From Sphingomonas sp. CBMAI 2297 (GTDB lineage: Bacteria > Pseudomonadota > Alphaproteobacteria > Sphingomonadales > Sphingomonadaceae): 64,000 bases of DNA. The stretch spans positions 186,001 through 250,000 of the forward strand of contig NZ_JAPDIR010000005.1 of NCBI RefSeq assembly GCF_029870595.1. Direction: 5' to 3'. This document shows, in pieces, positions 52,707-60,855 of this stretch; within the stretch, counting starts at the first letter, position 1; every line of letters starts with the position of its first letter. The translations under genes and the position numbers were made by a program. Under the pieces are notes generated by a model that did no database searches, was not told the origin of the DNA, and saw nothing but the letters and a program-made list of their open reading frames with translations.

Positions 52707-53840
52707 TCATGCTCGCGCGATCGATGCGTGAATCGGCAGCAGCGCCGCACCCAGTGCCGAGCCGGCGCCGCCGAGCCGGGAGATTTCGATGTCGTAGCGC
52801 GCCTTCTCGCTCTCCGCGATATGGTCGCCCCATTTGATCGCCCGGCGGTTCAGCCGATCGGCAAGTCCGTGCATGATCGCGGACGGCAACGGACTCATCA
52901 GCCGGATCGCGCCCGGATCGAACCAGGCAAGCGCCGAGTTGATTGCCTGGAGGAGCTGATCGGCGGCCCGTTCCAGCCAATGATCGATCGTCGCCTCATA
53001 TCCCGGGATCGCCTCCGCGAAATCGGCCAGCGATCCGACCTTGCATCCCGCCGCCTGCAGCGTGGCGATGAGGTCGAGCGTCGTCGGGCGCGGCTGGTTG
53101 CCCGGGTAGAACATGCCGATCTCGCCGGCGCTGCCCGTTTCGCCGCGCATCAGCCGGCCTTCATGGACGATCCCCGCTCCAACGCCGTGCCCCAGCAGGA
53201 TCACCACCGCCGTGGTGCAGCGCCGGATCAGCCCGCCCAGATAATATTCGGCGAGCGCCGCCGCCGTGGCGTCATTCTCGATCCAGATCGGCAGCCGGAG
53301 CGCTTCCTCGAAGATCGTGCGCAGCGGCGCGTCCTTCCAGCCGGGCAGGTTGCGAACCACGTGCCAGCGATTGCCGTCGCGCGACAGGGCCGGGCCGGGC
53401 ACGCTGAAGCCGACGCCGTACAGACGGCTGCCCAGCAGGCGGTGCTCGATCGCCAGATCGTGGATGCGGCGATCGACATGGCGGGCGAAACCATGCGGGT
53501 CGATGGGCTCGATCTTCTCGGAAGTGAGCGACACCACGCCCCCGGCATAATCGACCAGCGCGATTTCCAGAAGGCCCGCATAGATCGCCAGCCCCACGGC
53601 ATAGCCCCCGGCCGGAGAAATCCGCAGCGGCACCGTCGGGCGGCCCCGCCCCGCCAGCGCCTCGGCCGGCAATTCCTCGATCAGGGCCTGCCCGATCAGC
53701 GCCTTGGTCAGCTTGGAGATGGCACCGTTGCTGATCTGCAGCGTCTCCGCCAGGGCAGACCGCGATTGCGGGCCGCGCGTGCGCAGCTGCCAGAGCAGCC
53801 GCTTCTCCTCCTCGAGCAGCGTGACCGGTGGATGCCTCAT
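52707..53840 (-). CDS. ROK family transcriptional regulator
   Basis: A 377-residue NagC/XylR-type regulator. N-terminal winged HTH (TRGPQSRSALAETLQISNGAISKLTKALI), then a ROK sugar-kinase-like domain with WIENDATAAALAEYYLGG and LGHGVGAGIVHEGRLMRGETGSAGEIG. The usual zinc motif C-x-C-G-x2-G-C is absent; only one Cys appears in that stretch (AAGCKVGS), so this may be an atypical member. Divergent from the TonB receptor operon. Confidence 0.9.
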   Translation of the reverse strand: MRHPPVTLLEEEKRLLWQLRTRGPQSRSALAETLQISNGAISKLTKALIGQALIEELPAEALAGRGRPTVPLRISPAGGYAVGLAIYAGLLEIALVDYAGGVVSLTSEKIEPIDPHGFARHVDRRIHDLAIEHRLLGSRLYGVGFSVPGPALSRDGNRWHVVRNLPGWKDAPLRTIFEEALRLPIWIENDATAAALAEYYLGGLIRRCTTAVVILLGHGVGAGIVHEGRLMRGETGSAGEIGMFYPGNQPRPTTLDLIATLQAAGCKVGSLADFAEAIPGYEATIDHWLERAADQLLQAINSALAWFDPGAIRLMSPLPSAIMHGLADRLNRRAIKWGDHIAESEKARYDIEISRLGGAGSALGAALLPIHASIARA

Positions 53841-53878
53841 CGCCCAGGGCGAATAGCAGCCCGGCTCAAAGTTCGCGA

Positions 53879-53899
53879 TTAATTTTCCCAGAAATAAAT
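53879..53899. promoter_or_regulatory. Candidate ROK operator upstream of the TonB receptor
   Basis: TTAATTTTCCCAGAAATAAA has near-symmetric arms TTAATTT and AAATAAA, resembling NagC-type operators. It is in an AT-rich patch between the divergent ROK and receptor starts. Confidence 0.45.
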
Positions 53900-53963
53900 A
53901 AATCTGTCATCCGCGCCGCGCATCGGCGCCGCGAGTTCACAAGAATCTCGGGGGAACGATCCG

Positions 53964-56465
53964 ATGAAGAAGCACAATCTCGCCGCCGGCTGCGCGGTGC
54001 TCGCGCTCGGCATGCTGGCCGCGCCGGCCTTCGCGCAGACCGCCGACACGCCCGCCGCCGACTCGGCACAGGCCGCCGACGAGGCGAGCGCGGACATCAT
54101 CGTCACCGGCTCGGCACGCGCGCAGCGCCGCTTCGACGTCTCCTATGCGGTCAACTCGCTCAGCCAGGCGGACGTCCAGAAGATCGCGCCGAAGAGCTTC
54201 GCCGATCTGCTCGGCACCGTTCCCGGCATCCAGGTCGAGGCGACCGGCGGCGAAGTGCAGAACATCACCCGCGTGCGCGGCATCCCGACCGATCGCGGCT
54301 ATCTGATCTTCCAGCAGGACGGGCTGCCGCTCTACCACGAGATCGACGGCGTCTTCTTCAACTCCGGCGAAGGCATGAACCGCTACGACCTGATGACCGA
54401 GCGGGTCGAGATCGTGCGCGGCGGCCCGGCGCCGATCTATGCCAGCAGCGCGGCGGCGATCGCCAACAACATCACCGTGTCGGGCGGCCCCCAGGCGCGC
54501 GGCAAGGCACAGATCACGCTGGGCGATACCGGCCTCTACCGGCTCGACGCGATGCAGTCCGGCCCGATCAGCGACAACACCTATTTCGCGATCGGCGGCT
54601 TCCTGCGCCAGCATGACGGCTATCGCTATGCCGGCTTCCCCAGCGACAAGGGCGGGCAGATCCGCGCCAACCTGAAGCGCCAGCTGACCAACGGCTATGT
54701 CAAGATCTCGGCCGAATATGTGAACGACCACAACGTCTTCTACCTGCCGATCCCGACCAACGACCCGCGCAACCCGGCGGTCTCGCTGAATCCCTATATC
54801 GATTATTTCACCGGCACGATGAACTCGCCGTCGCTGCGCAACGTCAGCATCAAGTATCGCGACGGCGCCGGGACGCTGCAGAGCATGCAGCGCGACCTCT
54901 CCAGCGGCCGCCACATGCGCTTCTTCAACGCGGCGGTCGATTACGAGGCCGATTTCAGCGGCTGGCAGGTCTCCGCCAAGGTCGGCGGGACCAAGGGCGA
55001 GTCGAGCTTCGATGCGTTCTATTCCACCACCAACCCGGCGGACGCGACCAGCTTCGCCGCCGGCTATCTGGCCGCCGCGCGTACCGCCTTCGGGCCGAAT
55101 GTGGCCCGGCTCGGCTATGCGTTCGCCGGCACCAACGGCGCGACGGTCTACGATCCCTCGACTGCCTCGGGCCTGGTCATGTCCGGCCAGTATCGCGCTT
55201 CGGAATCGGACTTCTACTCGGTGCAGGGCGACCTGAGCGTCACTCGCAAGTTCGAGACCGGCATCGGCACCCATGACGTGCGCGTCGGCCTGTACGGCGC
55301 GTTCTACGGCAACACGTTGCTCCAGGCCTATGAGGACATGCTGATCGAAGTGCGCAGCCAGCCGCGCACGCTCGACCTGCTCGCCTATTCATCGACCGGC
55401 GCGGTGCTGGGCTCGGTCACCCAGAACGGCGTGCTGCGCTACACGACCACGCTCAACAAGGGCAAAGGCGATGCGCAGATGATCGCCTTCTATGCGAACG
55501 ACACCTGGGACATCACCCGCGGCCTGCGCGTCGATGCCGGCATCCGCACCGAGCGCTACGGCTACAGGGGCATCGCCCTGCCGACCACGCAGGTGAATCT
55601 CGGCGACGCGACCACGCTGGCCGACGACACCACCCGCGCCTTCACGGGCCAGGTGCTCGACCAGCGCCTCAGCCCCAAGGCGACCAACTGGACCGTCGGC
55701 GTCAGCTACGACCTGGACGGCCATCTCGGCGCCTATGGCCGCATCTCGAACCTGGAAGTGCCGCCGCAGCTGGGCGTGGTGACCGGCATCAACGCGACCA
55801 TCATCAAGACCAAGGCGCGCCAATATGAAGTCGGCCTGAAGGCGAGCTTCGGCCCGAACTATCTCTATGCGACCGGCTTCTACACCAAGTTCAACCCGTT
55901 CAACGCCTCGTTCGCGGCGTTCAACCCGCTGACCGGCCGCAACGACCAGACGCTGCCGTTCATCGGCGAGGCCTCGGTCAAGGGCGTCGAAGTGGACGGC
56001 CGGATCGCGCCGGTCCGCTGGTTCTCGCTCGACGGGTCCGTGACCTGGCAGAACCCGAAATACGCCAATCTCCAGAACACCTCGGGCGCCGATCCGAGCG
56101 CGGTAAACGGCAAGCAGATCATTCGCGAGGCCAAGTTCTTCGGCAATCTGCGGCCGAGCTTCGACTTCGATCTGGGCGAGCAGAAGCTCTCGATCTTCGG
56201 GCGCTTCGAATGGGTCGGCCGACGCTATGTCGACCTGTTCAACCGCACGGCGATGCCGGGCTACCAGACGACCGGCGCGGGCGCGTCGCTCGATTGGGGC
56301 GCCTGGCGCTTCCAGGTGGTCGGCGACAATCTGTTCAACGCCCATGGCCTGACCGAGGGCAACACGCGTACCGACCAGTTCGCCGGCCAGGGCTCCAGCC
56401 AGGCGATCTATGGTCGCCCGCTGTTCGGCCGGAACTTCCGCTTCATCGTCAGCCGCAGCTGGTGA
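53964..56465 (+). CDS. TonB-dependent receptor
   Basis: An 833-residue outer-membrane receptor: signal peptide (ending AFAQ), TonB box DIIVTGSA (about residue 45), and a plug with SFADLLGTVPGIQVEATGGEVQNITRVRGIPTDRGYL-type segments and MTERVEIVRGGPAPIYAS. The barrel ends in aromatic SRSW. First gene of an operon with YdcF and S1/P1 nuclease, opposite a ROK regulator. The ligand is not an obvious siderophore; carbohydrate or nucleic-acid breakdown products are possible. Confidence 0.92.
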   Translation: MKKHNLAAGCAVLALGMLAAPAFAQTADTPAADSAQAADEASADIIVTGSARAQRRFDVSYAVNSLSQADVQKIAPKSFADLLGTVPGIQVEATGGEVQNITRVRGIPTDRGYLIFQQDGLPLYHEIDGVFFNSGEGMNRYDLMTERVEIVRGGPAPIYASSAAAIANNITVSGGPQARGKAQITLGDTGLYRLDAMQSGPISDNTYFAIGGFLRQHDGYRYAGFPSDKGGQIRANLKRQLTNGYVKISAEYVNDHNVFYLPIPTNDPRNPAVSLNPYIDYFTGTMNSPSLRNVSIKYRDGAGTLQSMQRDLSSGRHMRFFNAAVDYEADFSGWQVSAKVGGTKGESSFDAFYSTTNPADATSFAAGYLAAARTAFGPNVARLGYAFAGTNGATVYDPSTASGLVMSGQYRASESDFYSVQGDLSVTRKFETGIGTHDVRVGLYGAFYGNTLLQAYEDMLIEVRSQPRTLDLLAYSSTGAVLGSVTQNGVLRYTTTLNKGKGDAQMIAFYANDTWDITRGLRVDAGIRTERYGYRGIALPTTQVNLGDATTLADDTTRAFTGQVLDQRLSPKATNWTVGVSYDLDGHLGAYGRISNLEVPPQLGVVTGINATIIKTKARQYEVGLKASFGPNYLYATGFYTKFNPFNASFAAFNPLTGRNDQTLPFIGEASVKGVEVDGRIAPVRWFSLDGSVTWQNPKYANLQNTSGADPSAVNGKQIIREAKFFGNLRPSFDFDLGEQKLSIFGRFEWVGRRYVDLFNRTAMPGYQTTGAGASLDWGAWRFQVVGDNLFNAHGLTEGNTRTDQFAGQGSSQAIYGRPLFGRNFRFIVSRSW

Positions 56466-57622
56466 TGCGCGCCATGCTCTCCGCCGCCGCGCTCGCGGTG
56501 ACGGTGCTCGCCGCCCCGGCTTCGGCCGGGGCGGTGGACGACGGGGTGATGGCGGCACTGTCCGCGCGGCTCTTCCCATTGCTCGATGCGGCCGGGCGCG
56601 ATCCGGCGGTGCTCGAGCGGATCGCCCGGGCGCCCGGCATGGAAAGCGTGCTGCGCGCCCGGCAGGAGCGCCGCGCCGCATGCGGCACCGATCTCGCCTG
56701 TCGCGCGCAGGCGCTGCTCTGGAGCGATCGCGAAGCGGATGCGGTGCGCCGCGCCGTTGCACAGGCGCAGGGCCTTCCCGCCGCGGACGATGGCCCCGCC
56801 GCGCAGGTAGATCGCGAGATCGCGGGCATCAACATGATCGTGGGGACCTATGCGCTGGGGGCGACCCCCACCACGGCGATCGATGGTCCGGGCACCGTCT
56901 CGCCCCAGGATCACCGGGCGCGCCTCCAGGCCGCCGACTGGATCGCCGAGACGCCCCGCGCCGGATCGGCACAGCGGCTCGATCCCAGCATCGACTATGC
57001 GCTCGCGCTGCTCGACATGAGCGACCGCACCGATGCGATCGGCCATGAACCGCTGACCGGCGGCGCCAACGCCGCGGCGCTGGCGCGGGCGAAGGCGCTC
57101 GACTGGCGCCGCTATCGCTATAGCGCGATGATCGTCACCGGCGTCGGGCCCGAGATCGAGGGCGAGAAGCTCAGCCCGTTCGGCAAATATCATCTGCGCC
57201 TCGCCGCGCGCCGTTTCGCCCAGGGCGACATCGCCTTCATCCTGGTCACCGGCGGCCGGGCGCACCCGCGCGCAACGCCTTTCACCGAGGCCGACGAGAT
57301 GCGCAAGGCGCTGATCGAGCGCTACGGCGTCCCCGCGGAAGCGATCCTCATCGAGCCCTATGCCCGCCACACCACCACCAACCTGCGCAACGCCGGCCGG
57401 CTGCTCGCGCGGATCGGCGCGCCGCCGGAAGCGGAGACGGTGATCGTCTGCAATCCCCTGCAGAGCGCCTATATCGAAAGCGCCAGGTTCACCGAGCGCA
57501 ACGCCGCCGAGCTCGGCTATCAGCCCGGCAAGGTCGTGCGCCGGGTGTCGCCGAACGAACTGGTGTTCCGCCCGTATCGGACGTCCGAGCGCGTCGATCC
57601 GCGCGATCCCCTCGATCCGTGA
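56465..57622 (+). CDS. YdcF/DUF218-type exported protein
   Basis: A 385-residue protein with a signal peptide (ending ASAG) and a C-terminal DUF218 domain: FILVTGGRAHPRATPFTEADEM, KALIERYGVPAEAILIEPYARHTTTNLRNAGRLL. The N-terminal half is Ala/Arg-rich and helical. The start overlaps the receptor stop (TGATG), so the two are coupled. YdcF-type proteins bind or transform nucleotide- or envelope-related metabolites; the role here is unknown. Confidence 0.85.
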   Translation: MRAMLSAAALAVTVLAAPASAGAVDDGVMAALSARLFPLLDAAGRDPAVLERIARAPGMESVLRARQERRAACGTDLACRAQALLWSDREADAVRRAVAQAQGLPAADDGPAAQVDREIAGINMIVGTYALGATPTTAIDGPGTVSPQDHRARLQAADWIAETPRAGSAQRLDPSIDYALALLDMSDRTDAIGHEPLTGGANAAALARAKALDWRRYRYSAMIVTGVGPEIEGEKLSPFGKYHLRLAARRFAQGDIAFILVTGGRAHPRATPFTEADEMRKALIERYGVPAEAILIEPYARHTTTNLRNAGRLLARIGAPPEAETVIVCNPLQSAYIESARFTERNAAELGYQPGKVVRRVSPNELVFRPYRTSERVDPRDPLDP

Positions 57623-57633
57623 AAGGAACCGTC

Positions 57634-58611
57634 ATGCGCCGCCTCGCCCTGGCCGCCGCTCTCACGCTGTGCCCCACCCTCGCCCATGCCTGGGGCGGCA
57701 CGGGACATGCGGTGATCGACCGCGCGGCGATTCAGGCGATACTCGATGGCGGCCCGGTCTTTCTGCGCCGCCATGTCGACTATATCTCGGCCTCCGCCGC
57801 CCTGCCGGACGGCTGGCGCGGGGACGCGGAAGGCTTTTCGAAGATCGAGGAAGACCCGAACCATGGCTGGTTCCGCGAGCAGTTCGCCTTTCTGAAACCG
57901 ATCCCGCGATCACGCTATGAATTCATCCTCGCGCTCTACAAGCGCTATGAGAGGATCAAGCGGAGCGATCCGGCCACCGCCGCGCGCACCAATGTCCGCT
58001 GGACCGGCACGCTGCCCTATGCGGCGATGGAAGCCTATGAGCGGCTGATCGTCTGCATGCGTGCGATCCGCGCGGCGCAGGCGAGCGGCGGCGACGCATC
58101 GATTCCCGAGCAGCATTGCGCGTTCCAGGCGATCCGGCTCGGCCATTATATCGGTGACGGCGCGCAGCCGCTGCACATCTCGGTGCATTCGGACGGCTGG
58201 CTGGGCCCCAATCCGAACGACTATACCCGCGACCGCAGCATCCATGGGCGGTTCGAGAGCCGCTTCGTCGACGGCATCGGGCTCACCGCCGCGGACATCC
58301 TGCCCCGAATCGGCGCGCCGGCGCATCTCCATGGCGACATGTTCGACGCGGTGCTCGCCTTTCTCGATCAGTCGGGCGATCGGGTGGAGACGGTCTACCG
58401 GCTCGAGAAGCGCGACGGCTTCGGCAACATGGCCGACAAGGACGTCCGCGCCCTGGTCTACGAGCGCACCGCCGCGGGCGCGGCGATGCTGCGCGACATG
58501 CTCTGCCGCGCCTGGGCGGAAAGCGCGGCGCCGCCCGCCAGGGTGACGCCCTCGCCACTCGATTCCTCCAATCCCCGGTTCAATCCCGAGACCGGTTCCG
58601 CCCCGGCCTGA
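57634..58611 (+). CDS. S1/P1 nuclease-type zinc hydrolase (exported)
   Basis: A 325-residue exported enzyme. The signal peptide ends before Trp20 (HAWGGTGHAVID), the mature Trp that ligates zinc in this family. Further ligands are visible: His25, His77 (EDPNHGWF), His171, Asp175 and His181 (HYIGDGAQPLH), His204. The last ligand position is Glu208 (SIHGRFESRF) where S1/P1 nucleases usually have Asp. It may cleave single-stranded nucleic acid or phospholipid-like esters; both share this fold. Third gene of the receptor operon. Confidence 0.84.
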   Translation: MRRLALAAALTLCPTLAHAWGGTGHAVIDRAAIQAILDGGPVFLRRHVDYISASAALPDGWRGDAEGFSKIEEDPNHGWFREQFAFLKPIPRSRYEFILALYKRYERIKRSDPATAARTNVRWTGTLPYAAMEAYERLIVCMRAIRAAQASGGDASIPEQHCAFQAIRLGHYIGDGAQPLHISVHSDGWLGPNPNDYTRDRSIHGRFESRFVDGIGLTAADILPRIGAPAHLHGDMFDAVLAFLDQSGDRVETVYRLEKRDGFGNMADKDVRALVYERTAAGAAMLRDMLCRAWAESAAPPARVTPSPLDSSNPRFNPETGSAPA

Positions 58612-59903
58612 CGCCGCCCCAGCGCGCGCAGCAGCCGCGCATGGCGGCCATGGTCGAGCGTGAAGCGCCCGAGCAGCAGCATCGCCAGCAGCGCGCCGGC
58701 AAGCGGCACGCCCAGGCCGAGGCCGAGCATGCCGAGGCGCACCCCGGCTGGCTGGATTGCGCCGGGGACGTAGCCGAGCGCGTTCAGCACCCAGCCGATC
58801 ATGGCTGTCGACGCGGCGCCGCTGGCCTTCACCAGAACCAGGTAGAAGGCGAACAGCCCCGTCTCGAACCGCCGGCCATGCCGCCATTCGACGACGTCGA
58901 TCGCGTCTGCAAGCAGGCCCCAGGGCAGCATGAACACGCTCGCAAAGCCGAAGCCGATCAGCGCCGCGCCGGCCACCTGCCCCGCCGGCCAGGCCAGGCA
59001 CAGGGCGAAGCAGAGCAGGCCCAGCGCACTCACCGCATGCCCCGCACCGAGCAGGCGGCTCTTGCTGAATCGGTGGGTCAGCGCGGTCCAGGCGAGCACG
59101 CCGCCGAACTGCCCCGCCGTCAGCGCGGCAAGCAGCAGGGGGACCGCGCGCGGTCGATCGACGACATAGGTTCCCAGATACATCAGCATCCGGCCGAAAC
59201 ACGGCATGGCGAAGCCGGTGAGCAGGGCCAGCGCGCCCATCGCCAGCACCATCGGGTCGCGCAGCGGAACGGCGACGCGATCGCCGCGCAGCGCGGAGGC
59301 CGTGCCGCTTTCGCCGCGCCCGCCCGAAGCCCAGGCGCACAGCAACATGGTCAGCGCAAAGACCAGGCCGGCACCGATCCCGGTGAATGCCAGCGCGCCG
59401 AAATGCACGGTCCGTCCCGCTTGCTGCACCAGCGGCGTGAGCGTTGCGGCGATGACCAATGCGCTCGCGGTGCTGAAGAACAGCCGGTAGCCGGAGACGC
59501 GCCCGCGCGCCCGGCTGTCGCGGCTGACCTGCGCCATCAGCGCATTGTGCGGCACGTCGACCACCGCATAGGCGCCGCGGAAAATCAGGATCGCCGCCGC
59601 AAGCATCCAGGCGCGATGCAGGCACAGAGCCGGCATTGCGTAGATCAGCCCGAAGGCCGCCCCGCAAGGCAGCGCGGCCAGGGCAAGGGTCCAGCGATAG
59701 CCCCGCCCCGCCGCCCGCCAATGGAGGACGAGCCGGGCCGCGAGCAGATCGAACACCAGATCGCCCAGCACCGCGAACAGCATCAGTCCCGCCGCCCGGG
59801 CGCCGTTCAGCCCCAGCACGTCGGTCAGCAGGAACAGGATCGTCAGATCCGCCCCGCCGAACACCAGGGCCTTGCCGAAATTGCCGGACGAATAGGCGAG
59901 CAT
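58458..59903 (-). CDS. MFS transporter (GPH/MFS_2-like)
   Basis: A 481-residue inner-membrane transporter with 12 predicted helices. The N-terminus MLAYSSGNFGKALVFGGADLTILFLLTDVLG and the DVPHNALMAQVSRDSRARGRVSGYRL loop are typical of GPH/MFS_2 transporters for glycosides or related solutes. It converges on the nuclease gene and overlaps it by 154 bp at the 3' ends. The overlapping part is the hydrophilic tail, so it may be dispensable. Confidence 0.88.
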   Translation of the reverse strand: MLAYSSGNFGKALVFGGADLTILFLLTDVLGLNGARAAGLMLFAVLGDLVFDLLAARLVLHWRAAGRGYRWTLALAALPCGAAFGLIYAMPALCLHRAWMLAAAILIFRGAYAVVDVPHNALMAQVSRDSRARGRVSGYRLFFSTASALVIAATLTPLVQQAGRTVHFGALAFTGIGAGLVFALTMLLCAWASGGRGESGTASALRGDRVAVPLRDPMVLAMGALALLTGFAMPCFGRMLMYLGTYVVDRPRAVPLLLAALTAGQFGGVLAWTALTHRFSKSRLLGAGHAVSALGLLCFALCLAWPAGQVAGAALIGFGFASVFMLPWGLLADAIDVVEWRHGRRFETGLFAFYLVLVKASGAASTAMIGWVLNALGYVPGAIQPAGVRLGMLGLGLGVPLAGALLAMLLLGRFTLDHGRHARLLRALGRRQAGAEPVSGLNRGLEESSGEGVTLAGGAALSAQARQSMSRSIAAPAAVRS

Positions 59904-60239
59904 CCGTCTCTCTGTGGCAATGTTCGCGATCGGCGGCGTCTTTCCTATGCGAGGTGGCGGCGAGCCCGATGCTGCACCTGTCGTCGCCCGTACGGCCCGA
60001 TCATTTCAGATTGGCGACAGCACCGAAATGCCGGCGGGCTTCGTCCGCGGATGGACGAACGCATGCAGCTTTCGATGAAAGCGCCTAGATATTTCGGCAC
60101 GGCCTGGTTCCGCCACGGTATCCGCAAAGTTCCCGATGGAGGAACCGCCACGCGCGGAGCCGTCGAATTTGTCCATCAGCCCATTGGCAAGTATCGTTCC
60201 TAACGTCAGTATTGCACCTCGAATCAAGGGGGTGGATCT
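59904..60239. other. Intergenic region before the VirB operon
   Basis: 336 bp without a credible gene. It should hold the promoters of the leftward MFS gene and the rightward virB operon. A small hairpin GCTTTC-GAT-GAAAGC is at 60068-60082 and the ribosome site AAGGGGG is before virB2. Nothing else recognised. Confidence 0.5.
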
Positions 60240-60569
60240 TTGCTGGTCAAGTCATTCGCGTTCCGGTCGCTGCGCATCGGGTTGGCCGCGGTCACGGCCC
60301 TTCCGATGGCGGCCCTTGCCCAGGATCTGGGTTCCGACCCCGCGGGCTCGGGCGTGATCGTCGGCGCGGTGCATTGGATCGAGGGCACGCTGCTCGGCAC
60401 GGTGGCAACCGTCGTGGCGGTGATCGCGGTTGCCGCGGTCGGGCTGATGATGCTCACCGGCCGGATCAACTGGCGCTATGGCGCCACCGTCATTCTCGGC
60501 TGCTTCATCCTGTTCGGCGCCGCGAGCATCGTCGCGGGCATCCAGGCGAGCGCCCAGCTGGGACAATAG
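60240..60569 (+). CDS. virB2: VirB2/TrbC family pilin-like protein
   Basis: A 109-residue protein: signal peptide-like segment (MLVKSFAFRSLRIGLAAVTALPMAALAQ), then two hydrophobic helices with VHWIEGTLLGTVATVVAVIAVAAVGLMML and VILGCFILFGAASIVAGI, the VirB2 plan. The start is TTG at 60240, chosen because AAGGGGG lies 7 nt upstream. VirB2 is the major pilus subunit of type IV secretion. Confidence 0.85.
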   Translation: MLVKSFAFRSLRIGLAAVTALPMAALAQDLGSDPAGSGVIVGAVHWIEGTLLGTVATVVAVIAVAAVGLMMLTGRINWRYGATVILGCFILFGAASIVAGIQASAQLGQ

Positions 60570-60570
60570 C

Positions 60571-60855
60571 ATGAACGGACTGGAGCGTGACCCGCTGTTC
60601 GTGGCCCTCACTCGCCCGCAGATGTTCGCGGGCGTCACCTATAGCTATTTCGTCGCCAATGCGATCGTGGCGACCGAGCTGTTCCTGATCTTCAAATCGG
60701 CCTGGGCGCTGGTCGCGGCGCTCGTCGTGCACCTGATCGGCGTGCTCGCCTGCCTGCGTGAGCCGCGCTTCTTCGATCTGTGGCTGGCGCGGATGAGCCG
60801 CTGCCCGCGCGTCCGCAACCACAAGATCTGGCAATGCAACTCCTACCGGCCCTGA
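60571..60855 (+). CDS. virB3: Type IV secretion protein VirB3
   Basis: A 94-residue protein with GLERDPLFVALTRPQMFAGVTYSYF, the hallmark VirB3 start, and one or two membrane helices at about 22-58. A small inner-membrane partner of VirB4 in assembly. It begins one base after virB2 and overlaps virB4 by 22 bases. Confidence 0.92.
   Translation: MNGLERDPLFVALTRPQMFAGVTYSYFVANAIVATELFLIFKSAWALVAALVVHLIGVLACLREPRFFDLWLARMSRCPRVRNHKIWQCNSYRP

Noticed and set aside
60006..60227. 73-codon leftward frame before virB2
   Set aside because: No ribosome-binding site or family resemblance, and it lies in the likely promoter region.
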